Below, piece after piece: positions 52,645-62,044 of a DNA stretch of 64,000 nt (position 1 is its first letter; every line of letters starts with the position of its first letter). Where the stretch lies: NCBI RefSeq assembly GCF_022024015.1, contig NZ_CP091786.1, positions 1,054,001 through 1,118,000 of the forward strand, written 5' to 3'. The stretch is from Prevotella sp. E9-3. Its GTDB lineage: Bacteria; Bacteroidota; Bacteroidia; Bacteroidales; Bacteroidaceae. Made by a program: the position numbers and the translations under genes. The notes below the pieces were generated by a model. It ran no database searches and had not been told where the DNA came from. It saw nothing but the letters and a program-made list of their open reading frames with translations.

Positions 52645-55074
52645 ATGAAAAAATTATTCTTAATGCTTTTGTCGGTTGTTGCCGTTTGGGATGGCTTTGC
52701 CAAAGTTGTACCTGGCAAGACCTATCGCATTGTGCCTGACACCAATCAGACAAAATCTCTCTTCGTAAAGGATGCTTCTTTCAAATTGAATGCTCCTGTT
52801 GTGTTGTGGACAGAAACATGTGTGCCTGCTCAGCAATGGGATGTCGTAGCTGGAACTAATGGAAGTGTTATATTGAGGAATGTTTATACTGGTGGCTGTT
52901 TGACAGCTTCTGATCATGGTGACCTCATTGTGACAGACCAGCAGGCACAATGGACGTTGGAAGCTATTGATGCGGCAGAAAACCTATATCGCATCAAACA
53001 GCAGAATGGTTATCTGCGTAGTGCTGATACTGCTGATGGAAGTCAGCCGGCTTTAGGAAGTGCTCAAGCATGGCATTTTATAGAGGTAACAGCTGAACGT
53101 GAGTTTACTGCGGTGTCGCGTCAGCGTATGATTGACGGTTTCCTTTCACACTTCTTGTTGAACCGAGGTTCGGGCCGCAGCACTTTCAATAATGGTGAAT
53201 GGGGTGAAGCTGAAACGATGGAGACAATTCTCGATGCTTACGAGGGTACTGGCGAACGCCGACTGCTGGATGTGTTTGAGGATTGTTATGCTAATCTGAA
53301 ATATAATGTAGGTGATGTTTGGACTGGTGGCGCCAAAACCGGCGACTATAAATGGTATGGCTATAATTACAATGACGATGTGATGTGGATGATTATAGCT
53401 GCCGTGAGAGGTTACCGCTTGACAGGAAAACAATTCTACCTGGACGATGCCAAAAGAAATTTCGACCTTATCTGGAAGCGTGCTTATCACGGATTTGTTG
53501 GAATGCTGCGTTGGGCTGAGCAGGAAGGCGATCATAATGGAACCAACTCGTGCATCAACGGTCCGGCTGAAGTGGCTGCCTGCTATATAGCCGAAGCAAC
53601 TGGTGATGAAAGCTATTATGAGAGAGCCCGTGAATTGTATGAGAATCAGCGTAAGTATCTTTTTGTGCCAGAAACTGGTAAGGTGTTCGACTGTGTGGTA
53701 TTTAATCCTGAAGACCTGACCATAAAATGGCGTAACGACTGGTCGTCAACTTATAATCAGGGAACAATGTTGGGCGCTGCTGTGCTGCTGTATAATCACT
53801 ATAAAACGCCGCAGTATAAGACAGATGCCGATCGTATCGTTGATTTTGCACGACGTGAATTGTGCGATAGCCGTGGCGTAGTGAAAGTTTGTCAGAATGC
53901 CGATGGTGACTTCCAGGGATTCAAGGGAATCTTGATGCGTTATTTAGGCCTGTACGCGCGTGTATATAATAATAAGGTGTGTGAAGAACTGTTGAAAGCA
54001 AATGCTTTCCATGCCTATAATAACATGAATAGCCAGTCGTTCGGTCATTCAGCCTGGCAAACAAAAGCCGCTGAAGATATGCATTTCGGAAAAGTGGATT
54101 ATTCTCGTCCTTCTTCAGCCTTTGGCGCTTCAACTGCTCTTTCAGCAGCATGTGCCGTAAAACTTGAGGCTAAGAAAAGTGGAAATCCTATTGCTGAAGG
54201 CTGGTATGCCGACCCAGAGGCTGCTGTCTTTGGAGATAAGTGTTGGGTGTTCCCTACGTATTCAGCGCCTTATGATGAACAATTACACTTCGATGCTTTT
54301 TCGTCATCTGATCTTGTAAACTGGCAGAAACATGAGAATATCCTTACCAATAAGGAAGTGAAATGGGCGCGTCGCGCTATGTGGGCACCTGCCATTATTG
54401 AAAAGGATGGCCGCTATTATTTCTTCTTCGCTGCCAATGATGTACATGAAGGAGAAGTTGGTGGTATTGGCGTAGCGGTGAGCGATCGTCCTGAAGGACC
54501 TTACAAGGATTTGCTGGGTAAACCCCTCATTCAGAAAATTGTGAATGGTGCCCAGCCTATTGACCAGTTTGTATTTCGTGACGATGATGGTCAATACTAT
54601 ATGTATTATGGCGGTTGGGGACACTGCAATATGGTAAAGTTAAATAATGATTTTACTGCTCTGGTTCCGTTTGAAGATGGTACCATCTATAAAGAGGTTA
54701 CTCCTGAACGATATGTGGAAGGTCCTTTCATGCTGAAACGTCAGGGTAAGTACTACTTCATGTGGAGTGAAGGAGGGTGGGGCGGTCCTGACTATAGTGT
54801 CAGCTATGCCATCAGCGATTCTCCTTTCGGCCCATTCAAGCGCATTGGCAAAATTCTGCAGCAGGATGCTTCAGTTGCTACCGGAGCAGGACATCATTCA
54901 GTGATGTGTGCAGGCAATGACGAATGGTATATTGTATATCATCGCCGCCCGCTCACAGAGACAGATGCAAACCATCGGGTAACTTGTATCGACCGTTTGC
55001 AGTTTGACAAAAATGGTTTCATTCGCCCCGTGAGAATTACGAAGGAAGGCGTGCTGCCAACATCTTTTAAGTAA
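52645..55074 (+). CDS. Ricin-like + GH76 alpha-1,6-mannanase + GH43 fusion, secreted
   Basis: An 809-residue exported protein. After the signal peptide (ends WDGFA), residues about 22-145 form a ricin-like module (YRIVPDTNQTKSLFVKD). GH76 spans about 150-500, with the catalytic Asp-Asp pair near 243 in YNYNDDVMWMIIAAVR. From about 518 to the end is a GH43 propeller with its three acidic residues visible: WYADPEAAVF, QPIDQFVFRDDDG and RYVEGPFMLK. GH76 cuts alpha-1,6-mannan internally. The GH43 would remove a furanose branch, either arabinofuranose or galactofuranose, and which one is not readable here. Both activities on one chain suggest a branched mannan such as a fungal galactomannan. No lipobox or shared tail is present. 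It is followed by the SusC/SusD genes. Confidence 0.93.
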   Translation: MKKLFLMLLSVVAVWDGFAKVVPGKTYRIVPDTNQTKSLFVKDASFKLNAPVVLWTETCVPAQQWDVVAGTNGSVILRNVYTGGCLTASDHGDLIVTDQQAQWTLEAIDAAENLYRIKQQNGYLRSADTADGSQPALGSAQAWHFIEVTAEREFTAVSRQRMIDGFLSHFLLNRGSGRSTFNNGEWGEAETMETILDAYEGTGERRLLDVFEDCYANLKYNVGDVWTGGAKTGDYKWYGYNYNDDVMWMIIAAVRGYRLTGKQFYLDDAKRNFDLIWKRAYHGFVGMLRWAEQEGDHNGTNSCINGPAEVAACYIAEATGDESYYERARELYENQRKYLFVPETGKVFDCVVFNPEDLTIKWRNDWSSTYNQGTMLGAAVLLYNHYKTPQYKTDADRIVDFARRELCDSRGVVKVCQNADGDFQGFKGILMRYLGLYARVYNNKVCEELLKANAFHAYNNMNSQSFGHSAWQTKAAEDMHFGKVDYSRPSSAFGASTALSAACAVKLEAKKSGNPIAEGWYADPEAAVFGDKCWVFPTYSAPYDEQLHFDAFSSSDLVNWQKHENILTNKEVKWARRAMWAPAIIEKDGRYYFFFAANDVHEGEVGGIGVAVSDRPEGPYKDLLGKPLIQKIVNGAQPIDQFVFRDDDGQYYMYYGGWGHCNMVKLNNDFTALVPFEDGTIYKEVTPERYVEGPFMLKRQGKYYFMWSEGGWGGPDYSVSYAISDSPFGPFKRIGKILQQDASVATGAGHHSVMCAGNDEWYIVYHRRPLTETDANHRVTCIDRLQFDKNGFIRPVRITKEGVLPTSFK

Positions 55075-55077
55075 GTG

Positions 55078-55137
55078 AAAAAGTACTATAGATATCTTTT
55101 TTAACTCCAAATAATGCCTTTTTAGGTACTTTTTTTG
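55078..55137 (+). terminator. Probable terminator after the GH76-GH43 gene
   Basis: AAAAAGTAC (55078-55086) can pair with GTACTTTTT (55126-55134), and a run of T follows. The loop is about 40 nt, so the call is tentative. A second hairpin, ACCCCAATAT/ATATTGGGGT (55145-55154 with 55170-55179), lies just downstream. Confidence 0.45.
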
Positions 55138-55156
55138 ATAAACGACCCCAATATTT

Positions 55157-55287
55157 TTGTTATACAACGATATTGGGGTTGATTTTGTAAATGCTTAATA
55201 ATCAGTAGTCTAAGTTGTTGTATAAAATAATAGTTGTTATACAATCACGATTTAAATACCAAGTTGAAGATAAAAGCTATAATTTTG
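55157..55287 (+). promoter_or_regulatory. Upstream region of susC: TTGTTATACAA repeats and -7 box
   Basis: TAATTTTG (55280-55287) is the likely -7 box, about 50 bp before the susC start. Upstream, TTGTTATACAA occurs at 55157-55167 and 55234-55244, with a related inverse form TTGTATAA at 55218. These near-palindromic sites differ from the operator seen elsewhere. They could bind a separate regulator or be chance AT-rich sequence. Confidence 0.45.
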
Positions 55288-55334
55288 CATGCAGATAATA
55301 TTCATAACTATTAGCTTAAAATCAACTTTAAAAA

Positions 55335-58300
55335 ATGAAAAAACATTTATCAAAAATCTGCCATTGTTTGTTACCGGCAAGTGCTACACTTTTGATGTTA
55401 GCTGCTATGTTGGTCGCTTCACCGGCATTGCCCAGAGCAAGTGCTGCTGAGCAACAGTCTACAAAAGAAGCTCAGATTACGGGTATTGTTACAGACCAAG
55501 TGACTAAGGAACCGTTGATTGGTGCAACGGTAACTGTTGTTGGTACGAAGACAATGGCCGTAACCGATTTCGACGGAATGTTCCGTATCACCGTACCTAA
55601 CCGTACATCTTCTGAATTGGAAGTTTCATACCTGTCATATAAGAAAAAGGTGGTGAAGGTGAATGGTGCTAAACTGTTGACCATTGAAATGGAAGAAGAA
55701 ACCACAGAGTTCAGCGAAGTTGTGGTAACTGGTTATAGCAGCCAGAAGAAAGCATCTATTATTGGATCTATCGAGACCATTAAGCCTGCTGAACTGCAAT
55801 TCGGTACTACACGTACATTATCTAATAACCTGGCTGGTAAGCTGAGCGGTGTGATTGGTATTCAGCGTTCAGGTGAGCCTGGTTATGATGATTCAAACTT
55901 CTGGATTCGTGGTATTTCTACCTTCTCAGGAAGCAACAACCCTCTGATTCTGATTGATGGTGTTGAACGTGACCTGAACAATGTTGATGTAGCTGAAATA
56001 GAGTCGTTCTCTGTGCTGAAAGATGCTTCTGCATCTGCCATGTATGGTGTTCGTGGTGCTAATGGTGTTATTGTTATTACCACCAAGCGTGGTAAGATTG
56101 GTGCTCCTCAGGTTCGTTTCCATGTAGAGCATTCTATCAATGAACCTACAAAATTGCCCGAATTCCTGAACGCTCCTGACTATATGACACTATTGAATGA
56201 GCTGGCTGCCCAGGACGGTATTGCACAGCCTTTCACTCAGCAGCAGATTGACCGCACTCGTTCGGGCTATGATCCTGATCTCTATCCAAATGTGAACTGG
56301 GTTGACGAAATCACCAAGGATTATGCTTATACAACCCGTGGCAATGTGGATATCAGTGGCGGTTCTGACTTCCTGCGATATTCAGTTGTGGCTTCATATT
56401 TCAATGAGACGGGTATCTTGGCTCAAGACAAGAACCTGATTTTTGATAACGCAACTGATAACCAGCAGTATAACTTGCGTACCAATATTGATATGGATGT
56501 AACAAAGACCACTCAGTTGCGTGTGAACATCGGTGGTTATCTGAACCGTTTCAAAAAGCAGCGTTGTAACACTGACGATGCATTCGGTGAAGCTTTCCGT
56601 ACACTGCCTTTCGTTCATCCCGCTCGTTATAGCGATGGTTCTATTCCTAAGATTTCTAACCGTGCCAACCCTTGGGCTACCGTTACCCAGCAAGGTTATG
56701 ATTTCATCACTTCTTCAAAACTGCAGACTCTGTTCAGTGTTGAGCAGGACCTGAAACAACTTGTTCCTGGTTTGAAAGTGAAAGGATTGTTCAGCTTTGA
56801 CCGCTGGAACCGTAGCTCACGTGGCCGTACTGCTAATCCCGGTTCTGTATTCCCTGCTACGGGGCGTGATCCCGAAGGTAACCTGATTTATACTCAGTTT
56901 GAGACGGGTGACGAATCTCTGGGAAGCTATAACAATGGTGAATATGGTAACCCTAAGATTTCTAACCGTGCCAACCCTTGGGCTACCGTTACCCAGCAAG
57001 GTTATGATTTCATCACTTCTTCAAAACTGCAGACTCTGTTCAGTGTTGAGCAGGACCTGAAACAACTTGTTCCTGGTTTGAAAGTGAAAGGATTGTTCAG
57101 CTTTGACCGCTGGAACCGTAGCTCACGTGGCCGTACTGCTAATCCCGGTTCTGTATTCCCTGCTACGGGGCGTGATCCCGAAGGTAACCTGATTTATACT
57201 CAGTTTGAGACGGGTGACGAATCTCTGGGAAGCTATAACAATGGTGAATATGGTAACTCACGCGTTTATTTCGAGACCGACGTGATGTACAATCAGCGTT
57301 TCGGAAAGATGGATGTTGACGCTTTGTTCCTTTACAACCAGCAGGCTTACGACGATGGTAGTTATCAGGACTATCGTAAGCAAGGTATTGCCGGTCGTCT
57401 GTCTGGTACTTGGGACAACCGCTATGTGGCTGAGTTCAACTTCGGTTACAACGGTTCAGAAAACTTCGCTAAAGGCAAGCGCTTCGGTTTCTTCCCCTCG
57501 TTTGCCATCGGTTGGCTGCTGAGCGAGGAGCACTTCATGGAGCCTCTGAAGGACACCTTCAGCAAAATCAAGTTCCGTGCCAGCATCGGTCAGGCCGGTG
57601 ACGACAATATCGGCGGCCGCCGCTTCGCCTACCTCGGCACCCTTCTGACCAAATATCCGGACGATGGTGTAGAAAACTATCGCTGGGGTACCACCGGGCA
57701 GCGCTACTATACCGGCATCACCGAGGGTGATATCGGCGTGGAGAATCTGACATGGGAGACCGTGACGAAGAAGAACTTCGGCGTGGAACTGGGCCTGTGG
57801 TCGATGCTCGACATCAACTTCGACCTGTTCCAGGAGAAACGTAAAGACATTTTCATGGAGCGTCGCATCATTCCTACTCAGAGCGGTTTCGTAAAGGCTC
57901 CTTGGGCTAACTTCGGTAAAGTAACCAATAAGGGTTTTGAGGTAACACTCAACTTCCACAAGCAGTGGAACAAGGACTGGTTCACTTCAGCTTACGGAAA
58001 CTATACCTATGCTAAGAACCGTGTAGATGAGCGTGACGAGCCAGAAGCTCTGAAAGGCACACACCGTGCTATGACTGGCCGTTCTATGAACGAGCTTTGG
58101 GGTCTTACCGCTGAGCGTCTGTTCATGCCTTCTGATTTCAATGAAGACGGAACTTTAAAGGATGGTATTCCTTCTCAGGAAGGCGTTGGTGGTCTTACTC
58201 TCCATCCTGGTGATATTAAGTATGTTGACGTGAATGGTGACGGTGTTATCACTGAGGAAGACGAAGGCTATATCGGTGGCACTGAAGATCCTCGTATCGT

Positions 58301-58781
58301 ATATGGTTTCGGTGGCGTAGTTAGCTATAAGAACATCGACGTGAACTTCTTCTTCCAGGGATCAGCTGATATGTATCGTATCATTGGTCAGCAGCCTTAC
58401 TTCCTCCCTGGTGGCGGTACTACAACCGAAGGTAATGCTTACTCTTATAATATTGATGACCGCTGGACAGAGCAGAACCAGGATCCTTACGCTTTCTGGC
58501 CTCGTCTGAGCTATGGTCCTAATGTGAACAACTACCGTCGTTCTACTTGGTGGAAGAAGGATATGAGCTTCCTGCGTCTGAAGACTGTTGAAGTTGGCTA
58601 CACCCTGCCAAAGGATTGGCTCTCATCTCTCTATGTGAAGAGCTGCCGTGTATTCGTGAGCGGAAACAACTTGGTTTGCTTCTCTAAGTTCAAACTGTGG
58701 GATCCTGAGCTTGGTACCAATGATGGTCTGAAGTACCCGATGAACCGTTCAGTAATGTTCGGCATTGATGTGAATTTCTAA
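55335..58781 (+). CDS. SusC/RagA-family TonB-linked outer-membrane receptor with internal duplication
   Basis: A 1148-residue barrel importer. A long signal region (MKKHLSKICHCLLPASATLL...SAAEQQ) precedes a carboxypeptidase-regulatory-like domain (GIVTDQVTKEPLIGATV), the SusC box SEVVVTGYSSQKK, and a TonB plug (FWIRGISTFSGSNNPLILID, VLKDASASAMYGVRGANGVI). The barrel ends MNRSVMFGIDVNF. Residues 438-539 are repeated perfectly as 540-641. Without this duplication the protein would be 1046 residues, the normal family size. The extra 102 residues would add barrel strands or a large loop. SusD and a SusE/F-like gene follow in the same operon, and the adjacent GH76, GH125 and GH43 enzymes suggest a branched mannan ligand. 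Confidence 0.96.
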   Translation: MKKHLSKICHCLLPASATLLMLAAMLVASPALPRASAAEQQSTKEAQITGIVTDQVTKEPLIGATVTVVGTKTMAVTDFDGMFRITVPNRTSSELEVSYLSYKKKVVKVNGAKLLTIEMEEETTEFSEVVVTGYSSQKKASIIGSIETIKPAELQFGTTRTLSNNLAGKLSGVIGIQRSGEPGYDDSNFWIRGISTFSGSNNPLILIDGVERDLNNVDVAEIESFSVLKDASASAMYGVRGANGVIVITTKRGKIGAPQVRFHVEHSINEPTKLPEFLNAPDYMTLLNELAAQDGIAQPFTQQQIDRTRSGYDPDLYPNVNWVDEITKDYAYTTRGNVDISGGSDFLRYSVVASYFNETGILAQDKNLIFDNATDNQQYNLRTNIDMDVTKTTQLRVNIGGYLNRFKKQRCNTDDAFGEAFRTLPFVHPARYSDGSIPKISNRANPWATVTQQGYDFITSSKLQTLFSVEQDLKQLVPGLKVKGLFSFDRWNRSSRGRTANPGSVFPATGRDPEGNLIYTQFETGDESLGSYNNGEYGNPKISNRANPWATVTQQGYDFITSSKLQTLFSVEQDLKQLVPGLKVKGLFSFDRWNRSSRGRTANPGSVFPATGRDPEGNLIYTQFETGDESLGSYNNGEYGNSRVYFETDVMYNQRFGKMDVDALFLYNQQAYDDGSYQDYRKQGIAGRLSGTWDNRYVAEFNFGYNGSENFAKGKRFGFFPSFAIGWLLSEEHFMEPLKDTFSKIKFRASIGQAGDDNIGGRRFAYLGTLLTKYPDDGVENYRWGTTGQRYYTGITEGDIGVENLTWETVTKKNFGVELGLWSMLDINFDLFQEKRKDIFMERRIIPTQSGFVKAPWANFGKVTNKGFEVTLNFHKQWNKDWFTSAYGNYTYAKNRVDERDEPEALKGTHRAMTGRSMNELWGLTAERLFMPSDFNEDGTLKDGIPSQEGVGGLTLHPGDIKYVDVNGDGVITEEDEGYIGGTEDPRIVYGFGGVVSYKNIDVNFFFQGSADMYRIIGQQPYFLPGGGTTTEGNAYSYNIDDRWTEQNQDPYAFWPRLSYGPNVNNYRRSTWWKKDMSFLRLKTVEVGYTLPKDWLSSLYVKSCRVFVSGNNLVCFSKFKLWDPELGTNDGLKYPMNRSVMFGIDVNF
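56646..57257 (+). repeat. Exact 306-bp in-frame tandem duplication within susC
   Basis: Unit 1 (56646-56951) and unit 2 (56952-57257) start CCTAAGATTTCTAACC and end AATATGGTAAC. By eye I find no difference between them, including third-codon positions. It keeps the frame (102 codons). Confidence 0.93.
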
Positions 58782-58808
58782 TATTGATAACTGAATATTA
58801 TAAGCATT

Positions 58809-60824
58809 ATGAAACATATTAAAATTTCAACATATATGGCGGCCGCTCTGATGAGCGTATCTGTTGCCACCACATCGTGCTCAGACTACCTTGACAAAGA
58901 GCCCGATACCGAGCTCACCACCGATATGGTGTTTGAGAACCGCGATAAGGTTTATTCATGGCTGAGCTATGTCTATAACATTATTCATAAGCCCGATAAG
59001 TGGTCGCTCACTGCCGATGGCTATGAAATCTTTGCCGACGATATCACTGCTTCTAAACGTTGGGAACAGTGGGACTGGAGTGGAGTGATTCCTAAGATTC
59101 ACGGTCAGTGGACTATCAACTCTACATGGGGTGGTAATCTTTGGCACATGATGCCTCGTTATATCCGTCATGCCTATATCTTCCGTGATAAAGTCAAGGC
59201 TATGCCCGATCATGATCTTCCTCAGTCGGAAATCGACAATATGAAGAACGAAATCAAGTTCCTCTGTGCGTATGCCTGGTGGCAGATGGCCGAGAACTAT
59301 GGCGGTATTCCCTTTACTCCCGACTATATTGCTCCTACTGATTTCGAAATCGACGATTTGATGGTAGGACAGGCAAAATTCGACGATGTGGTAAACTATT
59401 GTGATAAGGAGATGTACGATGCTGCCATGGCTCTTCCCGCAGTCTATGACGATCCTTCAAAGTATGGTCGTATTAACCGTATCATGGCTCTCACCGTTCG
59501 TGCTCGCATGTTGCTTTTTGCTGCCAGTCCGCTGGTGAATGGCAATACCATGTATGCTGATTATAAGAATAACAAGGGCGAGCAGATTTTCAATCAGGTC
59601 TATGATCACAATAAGTGGATTAAGGCTGCTGAAGCTTGCAAACTTTGTATTGATGAAGCAGAAAATGCTGGTTATGAGCTCTACGTTGAAAAGAATGCTG
59701 CCGGTGGCATCGATCCTTTCATGTCAACCTACAATGTTCACATCAAGCGTTGGAGCGAGGGCAACCGTGAGATTACCTTCCCTGTAACCAAAGATAACGA
59801 CTACCGTGGCACTTTCCTGCGCACTACTTCCGTACGTGAATATGGTGGCGGTAATGGTTTGGGTGTTTATCAGGGATTGGTTGATGCTTTCTTCATGAGC
59901 AATGGTCTGCCTATCAGCGATCCGAACTCTGGATATCCTTCAAACCTGTTGAATAAAGCTGATAAGAATCCTGGTCTCCCGGCAACCTATACCTATTCTA
60001 CATCCGATGCTTCCAACAACATTGATGATCGCTCTGCTATTACTTCTTGGGAATATGGAACTGGTAAACCCGGTGAGATTACTCCTAAGGGAACCTTCAA
60101 GATGTACTGCGACCGTGAGCCTCGTTTCTATAATGCTGTTTCTTTTCATGGCTCTTGGTTGGCTGTTGGCAAGCGTAAGTACAACTTCTTTAAGAACGGT
60201 CAAGATAATATCCAGACTTCATCACCCCACGATGCTCCTCAGAACGGCTATCTGGCACGTAAGAGTCTGAATGTACTTGACGACTACAAGACAGGTGCTG
60301 TTACCGAACGTCAGGGCTTTACCTATCGCCTTGCTTTTACCTATCTGGACTATGCTGAGGCTGTAAATAAGGCTTATGATGATGCTTCAAAGCGTCTCGA
60401 TGCACTGAAATATCTGAATCGTATTCGTGAGCGTGCCGGTGTTCGTAAATATACTTTCGATGCAGTTCCTGTAAACGATCCTGACTATATTACAATTCCT
60501 AATACACAGGCTGATTTGCATAAATACATTATGATGGAGCGTCGTGTAGAGCTCTGCTGCGAGAACAACCGCTGGTATGATATCCGCCGTTATATGCTGG
60601 CTGAGAGTATTCCCGAAATGACAGGCGAGTGCTACAGTATGAACTTCCAGGGTGCCAATGCAGCCAATTTCTATAAGGCTACCGTTGCCGACACTCGTGT
60701 GTGGAGAAAGCAGTACTATTGGATGCCAATTTACATTGACGAGTACGAGAAGAATCCTAACCTGCGTGAGGCTCCTTTCTGGGTGCTTGAAACTGCTGAA
60801 GAAGAATCAGAAGGTGAAGAATAA
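58809..60824 (+). CDS. SusD/RagB-family surface lipoprotein
   Basis: A 671-residue lipoprotein (VATTSCSDYLDKEPDTELT, lipobox Cys near 24). It forms the lid of the preceding SusC barrel and captures oligosaccharides at the surface. The SusD helical fold is indicated by NEIKFLCAYAWWQMAENYGG, LTVRARMLLFAASPLVNG, and the C-terminal FTYRLAFTYLDYAEAVNKAY with YIMMERRVELCCENNRWYDI. The gene starts 27 bp after susC. It is somewhat longer than typical SusD proteins (about 500-600 residues), with no obvious extra domain. Substrate specificity cannot be read from sequence. Confidence 0.95.
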   Translation: MKHIKISTYMAAALMSVSVATTSCSDYLDKEPDTELTTDMVFENRDKVYSWLSYVYNIIHKPDKWSLTADGYEIFADDITASKRWEQWDWSGVIPKIHGQWTINSTWGGNLWHMMPRYIRHAYIFRDKVKAMPDHDLPQSEIDNMKNEIKFLCAYAWWQMAENYGGIPFTPDYIAPTDFEIDDLMVGQAKFDDVVNYCDKEMYDAAMALPAVYDDPSKYGRINRIMALTVRARMLLFAASPLVNGNTMYADYKNNKGEQIFNQVYDHNKWIKAAEACKLCIDEAENAGYELYVEKNAAGGIDPFMSTYNVHIKRWSEGNREITFPVTKDNDYRGTFLRTTSVREYGGGNGLGVYQGLVDAFFMSNGLPISDPNSGYPSNLLNKADKNPGLPATYTYSTSDASNNIDDRSAITSWEYGTGKPGEITPKGTFKMYCDREPRFYNAVSFHGSWLAVGKRKYNFFKNGQDNIQTSSPHDAPQNGYLARKSLNVLDDYKTGAVTERQGFTYRLAFTYLDYAEAVNKAYDDASKRLDALKYLNRIRERAGVRKYTFDAVPVNDPDYITIPNTQADLHKYIMMERRVELCCENNRWYDIRRYMLAESIPEMTGECYSMNFQGANAANFYKATVADTRVWRKQYYWMPIYIDEYEKNPNLREAPFWVLETAEEESEGEE

Positions 60825-60863
60825 ATTAAAGTATAAGGTAAATAACTAAAGAGTATTATTGTT

Positions 60864-62024
60864 ATGAAAGCAATACAATATATTTTGCGTGCCGGTGTAG
60901 CTTGCTTCTGTGCGGCTGTAGCACTCACTTCTTGCAACAAAGATCCAGAGTACTACGAACCAGTCAGCTATCCTGATGAGATGCATGTGGCTTGTTCTGT
61001 GACAGATATTACGCTTAACAAAGCTCAGGCTAAAGAAAATGCTATCACCTTGACATGGAGCAGTATCCATAGTCCACTTTCAGCTGATGATTCCATTTCT
61101 TATATGGTATGCTTCTATTCAGCTTCCGATAAAGAACAGAAGTCTGACTATATTGAGACAACTGAGACCACTCTCACCTTGACACATGATGAATTGAACT
61201 CTATTGTGGCTCGTTGGGTGTTGCCTGGAAATGAAATAAAGGTTACCGCTCAGGTTTTGGGCGTTGTGCACAACGAATACACTTATGTAAAACCCGAAAT
61301 CTCAACAGTCGATTTCACTGTTGTTGGTTACGAGAAATATCCTCCTTACCTCTATCTTCACATTGTTGAGGATGGTACTGCTAAGCCTGAACTGAAGATG
61401 GAACAGCGTCAGCTGGGTACCGGTATCTACGAGGTAACAGTTCCTAACCTCACTATCTGTGACTATTACTTTACCACTGTTTCTCAGGCTGCTTATCCTT
61501 CTTATGAGAAGGCTGAGGACGGATCGCTGAAGTATGTTGAATCAGGTGATGCAACCAATCCTAACTATTCTATGTTCACAAATGAAGAGATTGGTAGCCG
61601 TACTTTCATTGTTGATGTGAATACTGAATACAATGACTGTCGCGTGCTCGATTTCATTCAATTGCCCACTCCCGGACAAATCTGGATTGTTGGCGATGGT
61701 ACTTCTGTAGGCTGGAATCCCAACAATGCCAACGGTAAGATGGAAATGGTGGGCTCTGCCCGTGAGCCTTACATCTATGCATGGACAGGCGAATTCGTTG
61801 CTGGAAAGGAATTTAAGATTGGTTTGGGTACCGACTATAGTGGTTTGTTCTTCTTCGCTCCTGAGGCAAATCTCGATCCTCTTACTGATCACCGATTGGC
61901 TGAGCCACGTCTCCAAGATCAGGGAGGTGATATGAAGTGGGTTCCTTCTGTGTCGGGTAAATATACACTGAAGCTCTATCTGCTACGCAGCGATCTGCAC
62001 ACCTCATTTGAGCCTGCTGAATAA
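60864..62024 (+). CDS. SusE/SusF-like surface glycan-binding lipoprotein
   Basis: A 386-residue lipoprotein (VALTSCNKDPEYYEP, lipobox Cys near 25). An N-terminal FnIII/SusE-type domain (TDITLNKAQAKENAITLTWS) is followed by a second beta domain (about 150-265). A C-terminal SusE/F-like carbohydrate-binding domain follows (QIWIVGDGTSVGWNPNNA, GKEFKIGLGTDYSGLFFFAP, SGKYTLKLYLLRSDLHTSFE). Such proteins are immobile glycan-binding partners of the SusCD complex. It lies 39 bp after susD and 20 bp before the second GH43, within one operon. The ligand is unknown. Confidence 0.9.
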   Translation: MKAIQYILRAGVACFCAAVALTSCNKDPEYYEPVSYPDEMHVACSVTDITLNKAQAKENAITLTWSSIHSPLSADDSISYMVCFYSASDKEQKSDYIETTETTLTLTHDELNSIVARWVLPGNEIKVTAQVLGVVHNEYTYVKPEISTVDFTVVGYEKYPPYLYLHIVEDGTAKPELKMEQRQLGTGIYEVTVPNLTICDYYFTTVSQAAYPSYEKAEDGSLKYVESGDATNPNYSMFTNEEIGSRTFIVDVNTEYNDCRVLDFIQLPTPGQIWIVGDGTSVGWNPNNANGKMEMVGSAREPYIYAWTGEFVAGKEFKIGLGTDYSGLFFFAPEANLDPLTDHRLAEPRLQDQGGDMKWVPSVSGKYTLKLYLLRSDLHTSFEPAE

Positions 62025-62044
62025 GTGAAACCAAAAAGTTATTT

